DNA of 64,000 bases from Pseudomonas benzenivorans (GCF_900100495.1 NZ_FNCT01000011.1:1-64000), one strand, 5' to 3'. Shown: positions 51,110 through 61,100, counted from the stretch's first letter. Program-made: numbers and translations. The notes: generated from the sequence alone by a model not told the origin.

Positions 51110-51949
51110 ATGGATCGTTTATCCACGCTATTGACGCTATTCGGTGTCCGCGCGGACTTGTTTTACAGTGGTGGGCTTTGTGGGGTGAGCTTGTTCGACG
51201 GAGCGAATCGGAGAGGGCATATACATCTGCTGCAGCAGGGCGAGTTGGGGTTGGTAATCGCAGGTCGGCCGCCTGTGCTCCTGACCGAGCCGAGCCTGAT
51301 TTTCTTTCCCCGGCCGAGCCAGCATCAGTTGGTCGGCACTGAGTCCGGTGGTGCTCGCTTGCAATGTGCATCTCTAGAGTTCGCAGGCGGCGCGAACAAT
51401 CCATTGGCTGCGTCGCTGCCTGATATGATCGTGCAACCTCTGACCGAACTCACGATGCTTTCAGACACTGTTAAATGGTTGTTCGCTGAGGCCGCCAGTG
51501 ATCATTGCGGTCGCCACGCGACACTGGATCGATTGTTCGAGCTTACAGTCATCCAATTGTTGCGGCATCTGCTCGATCATCAGCAGCTCAAATCCGGGAT
51601 GATGGCAGGCCTGGCGGATGTTCGTCTGGCTCGTTCACTGGTAAGAATTCACGAAGAGCCGCACTATCCATGGTCGATCTCGGAACTGGCTTGCGAGTCG
51701 AACATGTCGCGGGCCAGCTATGCAGCGCATTTCAAGGATGTCGTAGGGCAGACCCCTGCCGAGTATCTGTTGAGCTGGCGGATCAGTCTTGCTCAGAAGC
51801 TGTTGCGAGAAGGCCTCTCCATGGCCTTGATTTCCGATCAGGTGGGATATGAAAGCCCCTCCGCCCTGGCTCGTGCCTTCCGGCGCAAAACCGGCTTGAA
51901 TCCTCGTGACTGGATGAAGTCCGTCAGTGCAAAAGGTGCGCCTCCCTGA
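51110..51949 (+). CDS. AraC family regulator (RclR-like), divergent from DUF417
   Basis: Regulator (279 aa) with an N-terminal cupin-like sensor (IHLLQQGELGLVIAGRPPVL, LIFFPRPSQHQLVG) and a C-terminal AraC domain (ISELACESNMSRASYAAHFK, SDQVGYESPSALARAFRRKT). The layout matches RclR and the other AraC protein of this island. RclR senses hypochlorous acid through cysteines; this protein has Cys in GGLCGVSLF, ARLQCASLEF and DHCGRH, so a thiol switch is possible. GAGGTGA lies just before the ATG. The adjacent divergent DUF417 gene is the likely target. Confidence 0.88.
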   Translation: MDRLSTLLTLFGVRADLFYSGGLCGVSLFDGANRRGHIHLLQQGELGLVIAGRPPVLLTEPSLIFFPRPSQHQLVGTESGGARLQCASLEFAGGANNPLAASLPDMIVQPLTELTMLSDTVKWLFAEAASDHCGRHATLDRLFELTVIQLLRHLLDHQQLKSGMMAGLADVRLARSLVRIHEEPHYPWSISELACESNMSRASYAAHFKDVVGQTPAEYLLSWRISLAQKLLREGLSMALISDQVGYESPSALARAFRRKTGLNPRDWMKSVSAKGAPP

Positions 51950-51972
51950 ACAATGAGTCGCCTCAATCACTG

Positions 51973-52281
51973 CTACACCCTATTTCTCCCCGCCATTCCG
52001 CCGGCCGTTACCGCTCCTTGAAGCCGCTGTCGACGTACCATCCATAGGTTCGACAGGGCGAACAAGGTGACCGATTGCGCGGTGTTCGTGGCCAGTCCCC
52101 GGAAGCGCCCTTTCACGTAGCCAAACTGCCGTTTGATCACCCAGAACGGGTGTTCGACCTTGGCCCGCACCGGCGCCTTTGTCTTCTCGATCTTGCGCCT
52201 AGCCTTGTACAGGGTACTGCGTTTGCTCAGATGCTGGTACGTGCTGCGCCGGGCTGCAATCTGCGAGATACCCTCCTGCAA
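51973..52281 (-). pseudogene. IS5-family transposase C-terminal remnant
   Basis: This frame encodes the last ~100 residues of an IS5-type DDE transposase: TLYKARRKIEKTKAPVRAKV, EHPFWVIKRQFGYVKGRFRG (with the catalytic Glu in VEHPF) and AQSVTLFALSNLWMVRRQ. The N-terminal catalytic Asp residues and the element ends are missing, so it cannot transpose on its own. It lies ~120 bp inside the right-hand MITE. Confidence 0.85.
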
Positions 52282-52398
52282 GAGGCAGAGAGTTGATCGC
52301 TTCTGGACGCTGTAGCTGTTAAGGAAGTGGTCCGCTCAATGTTCGGTGCGAACAGCTGCGTCTGGTCGGTTGCTGTCGATGGGCGAGCGTCCGCATCT

Positions 52399-52584
52399 GG
52401 CCGATTCTGTTGAAAAAGTCCCTTTGCGATTTCTGCCCACAAAAGAGCGTTGCCTACATTGAAATCTGAGCCGTACGGGAGACTGAACTGCCTTGGTTTT
52501 CACGCAGCAACGTCCAAACCGTGCGTTTTTTGAGTTCTGGAAAGGCGGTTCCGGCCAAGACAGACTTTTTCAACAGAATCGGCC
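52399..52584 (-). mobile_element. 186-bp MITE, right copy (inverted, identical to the left copy)
   Basis: Exact reverse complement of 43414-43599, with the same 22-bp terminal inverted repeats GGCCGATTCTGTTGAAAAAGTC. The two copies bracket ~8.8 kb. Flanking bases differ at both copies, and I see no shared target duplication. Confidence 0.85.
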
Positions 52585-52777
52585 GGTTGTTGCCTGTCGC
52601 GACCGGCGGCCGTGGGTCGACTACCGCCGGTCGGTGCCGGCCGTAGTCGACCCGAAGCTAAGTCTCAGCAACATCAATATCCTGGTTTGTCCTCGATTGT
52701 TCAGAGCCGGCTACGCTCTCCTGCGAACTGCCGGCATGTGTTCGGCAGCTGCCATCGGCCAACCCCATGGAACTGCG

Positions 52778-53257
52778 ATGCTCGCCATGCTCATGATCCT
52801 TGCCTTCCTCCTCTGCCTCGGTGCCGGCATCGTCGGCGGGGTGTTCTTCGCCTTCTCCACCTTCGTGATGCAGGCCCTGGCGCAGCTACCGGCCAGCCAG
52901 GGCATCGCGGCCATGCAGCGCATCAACCTGGTGGTGCTCAACCCGCTGTTCCTCGGCACCTTCATGGGTAGCGCCGGCGTCGCCGCGCTCTGCGTGCTGT
53001 TCGGGCTGTGGCACTGGGGTGAGGCCGGGGCCGTTCTGATACTGGCCGCAGGCGCCAGCTATCTGCTTGGCTGCTTCGGAGTCACCGTCGCCTGCAATGT
53101 GCCGCGCAACGAGCGCCTGGCGCGCCTGGACGGCGAGTCCGCGGAGGCGGCGGCGTACTGGTCGCTCTATCTGCGCGAGTGGCAACGCTGGAACCATGTG
53201 CGCACCATCGCCGCGCTCCTGGCCGCGGCCGCGGCCGCACTGGCCCTGGCGGCCTGA
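52778..53257 (+). CDS. DUF1772 (anthrone oxygenase-like) membrane protein
   Basis: Four-helix membrane protein (159 aa). It opens LAMLMILAFLLCLGAGIVGG and FFAFSTFVMQALAQLP, then INLVVLNPLFLGTFMG and a helix ending NVPRNERLARLDGES, which is the DUF1772 signature region. Family members include polyketide anthrone oxygenases, but most bacterial ones are uncharacterised. The longer frame upstream reads through the MITE and is rejected. The ribosome site is poor and 52787 is an alternative start. Confidence 0.8.
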   Translation: MLAMLMILAFLLCLGAGIVGGVFFAFSTFVMQALAQLPASQGIAAMQRINLVVLNPLFLGTFMGSAGVAALCVLFGLWHWGEAGAVLILAAGASYLLGCFGVTVACNVPRNERLARLDGESAEAAAYWSLYLREWQRWNHVRTIAALLAAAAAALALAA

Positions 53258-53353
53258 ACTGCTGCAGCATTTCTGCACGCAGCTGTACCGTCGCGGCGCA
53301 CCGTCGCCGTGTGAGGATTGAGGCGAAGCGACTCACTGCGGAGCACCCTGGCC

Positions 53354-53860
53354 ATGCTCGATATCACCCTGCACGCCCTCTCCCGCTTTCCCGAACAGCT
53401 CGAAGCCTACTTCGCGGCCATTCCCATCGAGCTCAGGCACTGGGCACCGGACTCCTGGGAGGGCGTGCCCAGCGAGCCGTTCACCGCCATCGAACAGATC
53501 TGCCATGTGCGCGACATCGAGGTGGACGGCTACCAAGTGCGCCTGCGCCGCACCCTGGAGGAGGACGATCCACTGCTGCTGTCCCTCGACGGCGAGGCCC
53601 TGGCCCGCCAGCGCGACTACGCTGGCGCCGACCCGGTTGCGGTGTTGGCGGACTTTCGCCAGGCGCGCCGGCAGACCCTGGCGCTGATCGAGGCACTCGT
53701 CGCCGAGCAGTTCATGCGCCCCGCGCGCTTCCAAGGCTATGGCGCGCTGACTCTGCGCAGCCTGGTGCATTACCTGTGCAGCCACGACCAGCAGCACCTG
53801 GCCGGCCTGCAATGGCTGCTCGGCAAGATGGCCGCGCTGGCAGCGGCGCCCTTCCACTGA
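53354..53860 (+). CDS. DinB family protein
   Basis: Four-helix-bundle DinB/YfiT-like putative metalloprotein (168 aa). The three metal-site histidines expected are EQICHVRDIEV near residue 50 and the pair in YLCSHDQQHLAGLQWLL near the C-terminus. GGAG about 9 bases before the ATG at 53354. The family includes bacillithiol/mycothiol-type transferases, but in pseudomonads the function is unknown. It converges on malK. Confidence 0.85.
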   Translation: MLDITLHALSRFPEQLEAYFAAIPIELRHWAPDSWEGVPSEPFTAIEQICHVRDIEVDGYQVRLRRTLEEDDPLLLSLDGEALARQRDYAGADPVAVLADFRQARRQTLALIEALVAEQFMRPARFQGYGALTLRSLVHYLCSHDQQHLAGLQWLLGKMAALAAAPFH

Positions 53861-53901
53861 GCCAGCCTCGCCAGCAGACTTGCGGATCCCGTAGGGTGCC
53901 C

Positions 53902-55017
<1,116 letters not shown>

Positions 55018-55030
55018 TCTTATTCTCCAC

Positions 55031-56659
55031 TCAGCCCAGCAGGCGGGCGAAGCCGAACCCGTGGGCCGGCAAGTGTACCCAGCTGCCGAGGAACTCGGCA
55101 GTGCTGGCCGGGACCGCGTCGAGCGGCTCGACCATCAGGGGCAGGTCGTAACGGCGTTCCGTCGCGCTCAGGTTGAACAGGCACAGCCAGGCCTCATCGC
55201 CCAGGCGCCGCTCGAATACCAGCAGTGCATCGTCGTGATGGCGCATGGCGATCGAGCCTTCGATCAACAGCGGTTGTTGCTGGCGCCAGGCGAGGAAGCG
55301 CCGGTAGCTGTTGAGCATCGAGTCCGGGTCCTGCTCCTGCATATCCACCGCCAGCGGCCGATGGCTGTCGGGCACAGGCAGCCAGGGCTTGTGCGCGGAG
55401 AAGCCGGCATGCGGCGCCTCGTGCTGCCAGGGCATCGGCGTGCGGCAGCCGTCGCGGCCCTTGAATTCCGGCCAGAACGCGATGCCGTAGGGGTCGACCA
55501 GGTCCTCAAAGGCCAGCTCGGCCTCGGGCAAACCCAGCTCCTCGCCCTGGTACAGGCAGACGCTGCCGCGCAGCGACAGCAGCAAGGCCATCAGCAGCCG
55601 CCCGCGGGCGGCATCCGGCTTGCCCTGCAGGGCCCAGCGGGTCATCACCCGGACCACGTCGTGGTTGCCCACCGACCAGCAGGGCCAGCCGTCGGCCAGC
55701 TCGCTCTCGATGGCCTCCACCGTGTGGCGGATGAAGGCCGGGCTGCACTGCGCCGTCAGCAGGTCGAAGGAATAGGCCATGTGCAGGGTGTTGCCGCCGC
55801 TGGTGTAGGCGGCCATGGTGCGCAGCGACTGGTCGCAGCCGATCTCGGCCACGCTGGAGGTGCCCGGGTAGCGATCCAGCAGCGCGCGCAGGCGCCGCAG
55901 GAAATCGAGGTTCTCCGGCTGGCTCTTGTCGTACAGGTGGCGCTGGTAGGCGTAGGGGTTGTCGGCGCGCACGCCGATGCCGCCTTCGCGGATATCCGGG
56001 TTGGGCGGATTGCTGCGCAACTGGCGGTCATGGAAGTAGAAGTTGGCCGCGTCCAGGCGGAAGCCGTCGACGCCCAGTTCCAGCCAGAACTGCATGTCAT
56101 CGAGCAGCTGCTGCTGCACCGCCTCGCAGTGGAAGTTGAGGTCCGGCTGGCTGGCCAGGAAGTTGTGCAGGTAGTACTGCTTGCGCCGACCGTCCCAGGT
56201 CCAGGCCGAACCGCCGAATACCGACAGCCAGTTGTTCGGCGGCGTGCCGTCCGCGCTCGGCTCGGCCCAGACGAACCAGTCGGCCTTGGGGTTGCTGCGG
56301 CTGGAGCGGCTTTCCTCGAACCAGGGGTGCTGGTCGGAGCAATGGTTGAGCACCTGGTCGATGTACACGCGGATACCGCGGCCATGGGCCTCGCGCACCA
56401 GCGCCTGGAAGTCCTCCAGGCTGCCGAACAGCGGATCGACTCCGCGGTAGTCGGACACGTCGTAGCCGAAGTCCTTCATCGGCGAGGTGAAGAACGGCGA
56501 CAGCCAGATGGCATCGACGTTGAGGCTGGCGATGTAATCGAGCTTGCTCAGCACGCCGGGCAGGTCGCCGACGCCATCGTCGTTGCTGTCGAAGAAACTG
56601 CGCGGGTAGACCTGATAGATGACGCCGCCGCGCCACCAGTCCTTGCGGGTAACAGCCAT
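55031..56659 (-). CDS. GH13 alpha-glucosidase (maltose/maltodextrin hydrolysis)
   Basis: Cytoplasmic glycoside hydrolase family 13 enzyme (542 aa). It begins DWWRGGVIYQVYPRSFFDSN, typical of alpha-glucosidase/oligo-1,6-glucosidase members. Catalytic residues: nucleophile Asp203 in VDGFRLDAANF, acid/base Glu272 in SVAEIGCD, and Asp334 in SVGNHDVVRV. The QPDLNFHCEAVQQQL segment fits the glucosidase subgroup rather than amylases. Lack of a signal peptide and linkage to malK mean that it acts on imported maltodextrins. Two near-consensus MalT boxes lie 62-118 bp upstream of its start. Confidence 0.92.
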   Translation of the reverse strand: MAVTRKDWWRGGVIYQVYPRSFFDSNDDGVGDLPGVLSKLDYIASLNVDAIWLSPFFTSPMKDFGYDVSDYRGVDPLFGSLEDFQALVREAHGRGIRVYIDQVLNHCSDQHPWFEESRSSRSNPKADWFVWAEPSADGTPPNNWLSVFGGSAWTWDGRRKQYYLHNFLASQPDLNFHCEAVQQQLLDDMQFWLELGVDGFRLDAANFYFHDRQLRSNPPNPDIREGGIGVRADNPYAYQRHLYDKSQPENLDFLRRLRALLDRYPGTSSVAEIGCDQSLRTMAAYTSGGNTLHMAYSFDLLTAQCSPAFIRHTVEAIESELADGWPCWSVGNHDVVRVMTRWALQGKPDAARGRLLMALLLSLRGSVCLYQGEELGLPEAELAFEDLVDPYGIAFWPEFKGRDGCRTPMPWQHEAPHAGFSAHKPWLPVPDSHRPLAVDMQEQDPDSMLNSYRRFLAWRQQQPLLIEGSIAMRHHDDALLVFERRLGDEAWLCLFNLSATERRYDLPLMVEPLDAVPASTAEFLGSWVHLPAHGFGFARLLG

Positions 56660-56720
56660 ACAGCAAAGCCTTCTTGAGGGTTATGACGGTACTTACTCTA
56701 GGGTAGCCCCGTGGTGCCCA

Positions 56721-56730
56721 CATCCTCCCC
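56721..56730 (-). promoter_or_regulatory. Candidate MalT box 1
   Basis: Minus-strand GGGGAGGATG matches the MalT box GGGGA(T/G)GAGG at 9 of 10 positions. It lies 62 bp upstream of the alpha-glucosidase start and in the orientation of that gene. Confidence 0.6.
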
Positions 56731-56767
56731 GCGCGGCTTTTCGCGGGCGTATGTTTTGCCTGGACGG

Positions 56768-56777
56768 GGGGAGGAGT
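56768..56777 (+). promoter_or_regulatory. Candidate MalT box 2
   Basis: GGGGAGGAGT matches the MalT box at 9 of 10 positions, facing away from the alpha-glucosidase gene. It is 37 bp from box 1. Paired boxes are usual at MalT-dependent promoters. Confidence 0.5.
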
Positions 56778-56836
56778 TTTGCCGGGACCGGGGTCGTAGG
56801 CGGCGCCGCAATCCGCGCGCAAAACAGGGCCACAGC

Positions 56837-57219
56837 GTCAATCCCGATGGTGCGCATGGCGCACGCTACCCCGGATCTTGCCCAAGCCCGTAGGGTGCGC
56901 TGCGCGCACCGATGACCGCGACGCCGTCTCCCGGGCACAAAAAGAGGATCTCGACGCCAATCCCGATGGTGCGCACAGCGCACCCTACGAACCCGGCTCA
57001 ACCCGTAGGGTGCGCTGCGCGCACCAATGACCGCGACGCCGCAGCCGGAGCGCCAACAGGACCACAGCGTCAATCCCGATGGTGCGCATGGCGCACGCTA
57101 CGAAGCCGGCTCAACCCGTAGGGTGCGCCGTGCGCACCAATGGCCGCGGCGCCGCAGCCGGAGCGCCCACAGGACCACAGCATCAAGCCCGATGCTGCGC
57201 ATGGCACACCCTACCCGGC
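56837..57219. repeat. Tandem array of ~115-bp units built from GTAGGGTGCGC / GGTGCGC palindromes
   Basis: The word CGTAGGGTGCGC(T/C)G recurs at about 56890, 57006 and 57118. Each is followed by ACCGCGACGCC-like spacer and a facing GATGGTGCGCA(T/C)(G/A)GCGCAC unit. A partial first unit begins near 56849. Three-and-a-bit copies lie between malT and the alpha-glucosidase gene. The spacers are themselves repeated, which distinguishes this from simple REP pairs, and there is no CRISPR-like unique spacer. Confidence 0.85.
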
Positions 57220-57239
57220 CGTACGCGTCAGTATCCCCG

Positions 57240-59984
57240 CTACTCGCCCTGGATCTTGCTCAGCAGGCTGCGCGCCAGCTGCACCGCCTCGTTGCGGTGG
57301 GTGATGTTGAGCTTCTGGTAGAGGCTGCGGATGTGCGTCTTGATGGTGGTCGGGGCGACGTTGAGGTGCTCGGAGATCTGTTCGTTGGACAGCCCGGCGT
57401 GGATCAGGCTGAGCACCTGCCACTCGCGGCGGGTCAGCGGCGAATGGCGGATCAGCTCGGGCACGTCGGGGCGGTTGATGATGTCCTGGATCACCGCCTC
57501 GTCGAGGCTGATGCGGATCGCCCGGCCGAAGTCGCGCTGCTGCTGGGCCAGCTGGATCAGGCGGTCGGCGCGCTGGCTTTGCAGTTCGTCGAGCTGGCGC
57601 TCGTGCTGCAGGCCCTTGAGCATGGCGATCAACGGCTTGCCGATGCGCAGGAAGCTGCCGATCGCCCCGGTGCTGCTGGCCAGGCTCAGCGCCTGGTGCA
57701 GGTGGTCGAGGGCCGCCTGGCGTTCCTCGCGCAGCCAGAACAGCTGGGCCTGGAGGATGTGGTTGCGGTTCTGGTCCATCACCAGGTGATGGCGCTCGGC
57801 ATCGGCCTGCAACTGGCGCAGGATCGGCAAGGCGCGCTCGCCCTGGTTCAGCGCCAGGTAGGCGCGCACGTGGTTGCGCGCATTGCCCTGGGCGAAGTGG
57901 TTGGCCCCCGGCTTGAGCGGCGGCGCGGTGCTCAGCCACTGCTGGATGCTGTCCTTGTCCTGGGTCGAATCCCAGTAGTTGAGCATCGCCGCATGGGCGT
58001 TGGCCTGCCAGTCGATGTGGTAGTCGTCGCTGGCCAGCAGGCTCTGCAGCTTGCCGATGTAGTCGGCGCAGACACTCTGCTGGCCGCGGGCGTGGGCGAC
58101 CCGGGCGAGCAGCACGTAGCACTGCAGGAACCAGTGGTCGCCGACCGTGTCGAGGATCTCCAGGCCCTGCAGGGCGCACTGCTCCACCGCATCCAGGTGG
58201 TGCCATTCGAGCAGCACCTGGCCACGCACGCGGTGGATGAACTCCATGATCGGGGTCACCGGCAGCTTTTCCTGCTCGATGTACTGCAGCGCCCGCTCCT
58301 GCAGGTTGTAGGCCTTCTGCAGATGACCCTGGGCGATGGCGATTTCCGACAGCTGGCCGAGGCTCCACAGCACCGGGTGCGAGGCGTTGATCTGCTGCGC
58401 CCGGCGCACGGTCTCCTCGTGCTGCTGCTGGGCCTTGAGCAGGTCGCCCTGGACGAAGTGCGCCTCGGCCAGCACCGACATCGCCACGACCTTCGAGGTG
58501 CGCATGGTAAGCGGCTCGAAGGCCAGCGCCTCGCGGGCCAGGGCCATGGCCTTGTGCTGATCGCCCTGGCAGATCGCCACCTGGGCACGCACCGCCTTGT
58601 AGTCGGCCTCGATGCGCTGCCACTGCTCCGGGGTGTGCAGGCCCTGCTGCGCCGCTTCGCCGGCCTGCAGCCAGCGCTCGACCTGGTCGCTCTGGTACTG
58701 GTTCTGCGAGGCCCAGGCCTGCAGCAGGGTGAATAGCGGCGACTCGGCGATGGCGCTTTCCGGCAGCACCTCCAGGCAACGTTGCAGCAGCGCCAGGCGG
58801 CCCTGGCGGTAGAACTGCCGGCCATGGCTCTGGAGGATCTGCCCGACCCGCTGCGGATCGCGGGCGAGCACCGCGTGGCGCGCCGCCTCTTCCGGCATCT
58901 TCTCTTCCAGCAGCGCCTCGGCGGCGCGCAGGTGCAGCTCGGCGATGCGCTGCGGCTGGTGGGTGCTCAGCTCGTTCTGCAGGAAGCTGGCGAACAGCGG
59001 GTGGTAGGCGAACCACTGGCGCAGGCCGTCCACCGGCTGGATGAACAGGCCGCTGCGCTCCAGCTGCTCGAGCATCTCGCGGCCGTTGCAGCTCTCGGTC
59101 AGGCGGTCGGCCAGGGCGGCGCTGAAGCGCTCGAGCAGGCAGGTGGCCTGGAGGAATTCCAGGGTCAGTGGGTCCAGGCCGGCGAGCACCTGTTCGCGCA
59201 GGTAGTCGCGGATATACGGATGACCGAGCTGCAGGCTCTCGAGGAACAGGTCCATGCCGCGCCCGGTCTGCACCTCCTGCTGGGCCAGCTGCAGCGCGCA
59301 GGGCCAGCCGCCGATGCGCCGGTTGAGGCGCTCGACCTGCTCGCGGTTGATGCTGATCGGCAGACCCAACTCCAGCAGGCTCTGTACCTCGTCGTGCTCG
59401 AAGGCCAGCAGGCTGGCATCCAGGGCCAGCAGCTGGCGCTTGACCCGCAGCTCGGCCACGCCCAGGTCCGGCAGGCCGCGGCTGCACACCAGCAGGGTCA
59501 GCCAGTCGGGCATGTTGCGCAGGAAGAAGCGCAGGGCGGCGATCACCTCGCGGTTGTGCAGCGCCTCGAATTCGTCGAGCACCAGCAGCAACGGCGAGTG
59601 GCTGGCCGGCAGTTCGGCGAGCGCGCGGGTGAGCAGGCCGTCGAGGCCCTCCTCGCCCTGCTCGGCACGCGCCACGCTGAGCGGGCAGCCGCCGTCGAGC
59701 TGGCGATGCAGCGCGTTGAGCAGGTAGCGGCCGAACTGCCGCGGGCTGTTGTCGTTGCCGTCCAGGTTGAGCCAGGCCACCGCACCGGCGAAGGCCGCCG
59801 CCCACTGGCTGGCCAGCACGCTCTTGCCGAAGCCGCTGGGCGCCTGCAGCACGGCCAGGCGCACCTGCGGCAGGCGCTGCAGCCACTCGTCGAAACGCGG
59901 CCGGGCGAGCAGACCGGCGTGCAGGGCCGGCGCCGTCAGCTTGGCCGGAATCAGGGGCAGGGGCGGACGGGCCGCAGCAGTCAT
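57240..59984 (-). CDS. malT: MalT-type transcriptional activator of the maltose regulon
   Basis: Large STAND-family activator (914 aa) responding to maltotriose and ATP. The N-terminal NTPase has Walker A APSGFGKS (residues 48-55) and LLLVLDEFEALHN as Walker B. A central tetratricopeptide-like superhelix follows (HEETVRRAQQINASHPVLWS and neighbours). The C-terminal LuxR-type helix-turn-helix includes LTRREWQVLSLIHAGLSNEQ and TTIKTHIRSLYQKLN. It sits between malEFG and the alpha-glucosidase-malK genes. The length matches E. coli MalT (901 aa). Confidence 0.93.
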   Translation of the reverse strand: MTAAARPPLPLIPAKLTAPALHAGLLARPRFDEWLQRLPQVRLAVLQAPSGFGKSVLASQWAAAFAGAVAWLNLDGNDNSPRQFGRYLLNALHRQLDGGCPLSVARAEQGEEGLDGLLTRALAELPASHSPLLLVLDEFEALHNREVIAALRFFLRNMPDWLTLLVCSRGLPDLGVAELRVKRQLLALDASLLAFEHDEVQSLLELGLPISINREQVERLNRRIGGWPCALQLAQQEVQTGRGMDLFLESLQLGHPYIRDYLREQVLAGLDPLTLEFLQATCLLERFSAALADRLTESCNGREMLEQLERSGLFIQPVDGLRQWFAYHPLFASFLQNELSTHQPQRIAELHLRAAEALLEEKMPEEAARHAVLARDPQRVGQILQSHGRQFYRQGRLALLQRCLEVLPESAIAESPLFTLLQAWASQNQYQSDQVERWLQAGEAAQQGLHTPEQWQRIEADYKAVRAQVAICQGDQHKAMALAREALAFEPLTMRTSKVVAMSVLAEAHFVQGDLLKAQQQHEETVRRAQQINASHPVLWSLGQLSEIAIAQGHLQKAYNLQERALQYIEQEKLPVTPIMEFIHRVRGQVLLEWHHLDAVEQCALQGLEILDTVGDHWFLQCYVLLARVAHARGQQSVCADYIGKLQSLLASDDYHIDWQANAHAAMLNYWDSTQDKDSIQQWLSTAPPLKPGANHFAQGNARNHVRAYLALNQGERALPILRQLQADAERHHLVMDQNRNHILQAQLFWLREERQAALDHLHQALSLASSTGAIGSFLRIGKPLIAMLKGLQHERQLDELQSQRADRLIQLAQQQRDFGRAIRISLDEAVIQDIINRPDVPELIRHSPLTRREWQVLSLIHAGLSNEQISEHLNVAPTTIKTHIRSLYQKLNITHRNEAVQLARSLLSKIQGE

Positions 59985-60114
59985 AAACGTCTCCCGGTAA
60001 TTGTCGTTGTTCGGGTAGCGCGAATTTTACTCACATTGCCGACAAACGCCCGCACGGTAACGAGCAAAACCGGCATGCCCGATAGCTGACACGCCGACAG
60101 GTGGGTCAAATTCC

Positions 60115-60213
60115 GTAGGGTGCGCCGTGCGCACCGATAGAGCCGCGACACCACAATCCGGACGCAGGCAGGGCCACGGTGCCCATCCCATTGGTGCGCA
60201 CAGCGCACCCTAC
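60115..60213. repeat. GTAGGGTGCGCCGTGCGCACC / GGTGCGCACAGCGCACCCTAC pair after malG
   Basis: A facing pair of the common repeat in the malG-malT gap. The malG stop codon (TAG, 60210-60212 on the minus strand) is formed by the GTAGGG of the repeat itself, so the repeat replaced or trimmed the original 3' end. Confidence 0.8.
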
Positions 60214-61100
60214 CCTTTGACCCCGCCGGCGGTGAGGCCGCCGACTATCCACTTCTGGCAGTAGAGGAACACCGCGGTGATCGGCAGGCCGGAGAGCACC
60301 GCGGCGGCGGCGAAGTCGCCCCACAGGTAGTTCTGCTCGTACAGGTACTGCTGGGCGCCGACCGAGAGGGTCAGCTTGTCGACGTCCATCAGCAGCACCG
60401 AAGCGATCGGGTACTCGGTGATGCTGGTGATGAAGGCGAGGATGAACACCACGGCGAGGATCGGCACGCTCATCGGCAGCAGGATGTGCACGAAGGCCTG
60501 CCAGGTGGTGGCGCCGTCGACGATGGCGGCCTCCTCCAGGGAGGCGTCGATGCTCTCGAAGTAGCCCTTGATGGTCCAGATATGCAGGGCCATGCCGCCG
60601 AGGGAGGCGACTATCACCGCGCCGTGGCTGTTGACCCCGAGCCAGCCGGCGTACTGGCCGAGCTGGTCGAACAGGGCGTAGATGGCCACCAGCGACAGCA
60701 CCGGCGGGAACATCTGGAAGATCAGCATGCCCTTGAGGATCGGCCCCTTGCCGGCGAAGCGCAGGCGGGCGAAGGCGTAGGCGCTGGTGGTCGAGAGCAT
60801 GAGGATCAGCGCCGAGCTGATGAAGGCGATCTTCAGCGAGTTCCACAGCCAGGTCAGCACCGGGAACGGCGGGTTGACCACGCTGCCGTCGGCCAGGGTG
60901 TAGGGGATGCCCAGGGCCAGCGACCAGTGCTCCAGGGTCGGCTGGTCCGGCAGCAGGCTGCCGGTGGCAAAGTTGCCCTCGCGGAAGGAAATCGACACCA
61001 CCATCAGCAGCGGGAAGACGATCAGGCCGATGAAGCCGAGCAGGCCGAGGTGGGTCAGCCACAGACGGTATTTCACGGATTGGGGTTGCACCATTGCCAT
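60210..61100 (-). CDS. malG: Maltose/maltodextrin ABC permease MalG
   Basis: Inner-membrane permease (296 aa, same length as E. coli MalG). Six helices are expected; LGLLGFIGLIVFPLLMVVSI is the first. The EAA loop contacting MalK reads SLEEAAIVDGATTWQAFVHI. The C-terminal AGGVKG matches the family end. The start at 61100 (MAMVQPQSVKYRLW) follows malF by 11 bp. It forms the transmembrane pair with MalF. Confidence 0.95.
   Translation of the reverse strand: MAMVQPQSVKYRLWLTHLGLLGFIGLIVFPLLMVVSISFREGNFATGSLLPDQPTLEHWSLALGIPYTLADGSVVNPPFPVLTWLWNSLKIAFISSALILMLSTTSAYAFARLRFAGKGPILKGMLIFQMFPPVLSLVAIYALFDQLGQYAGWLGVNSHGAVIVASLGGMALHIWTIKGYFESIDASLEEAAIVDGATTWQAFVHILLPMSVPILAVVFILAFITSITEYPIASVLLMDVDKLTLSVGAQQYLYEQNYLWGDFAAAAVLSGLPITAVFLYCQKWIVGGLTAGGVKG

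Noticed and set aside
51973..52584. An intact IS5-type insertion sequence
   Set aside because: Only the C-terminal third of the transposase remains, and the nearest inverted repeats belong to the 186-bp MITE, not to the transposase fragment.
43414..52584. A proven composite transposon
   Set aside because: No target-site duplication is visible at the outer or inner flanks of the two MITE copies, so transposition as a unit is only a possibility.
56837..57219. CRISPR array
   Set aside because: Units are ~115 bp, palindromic, and the spacers are repeated too. There are no short repeats with unique spacers and no cas genes.
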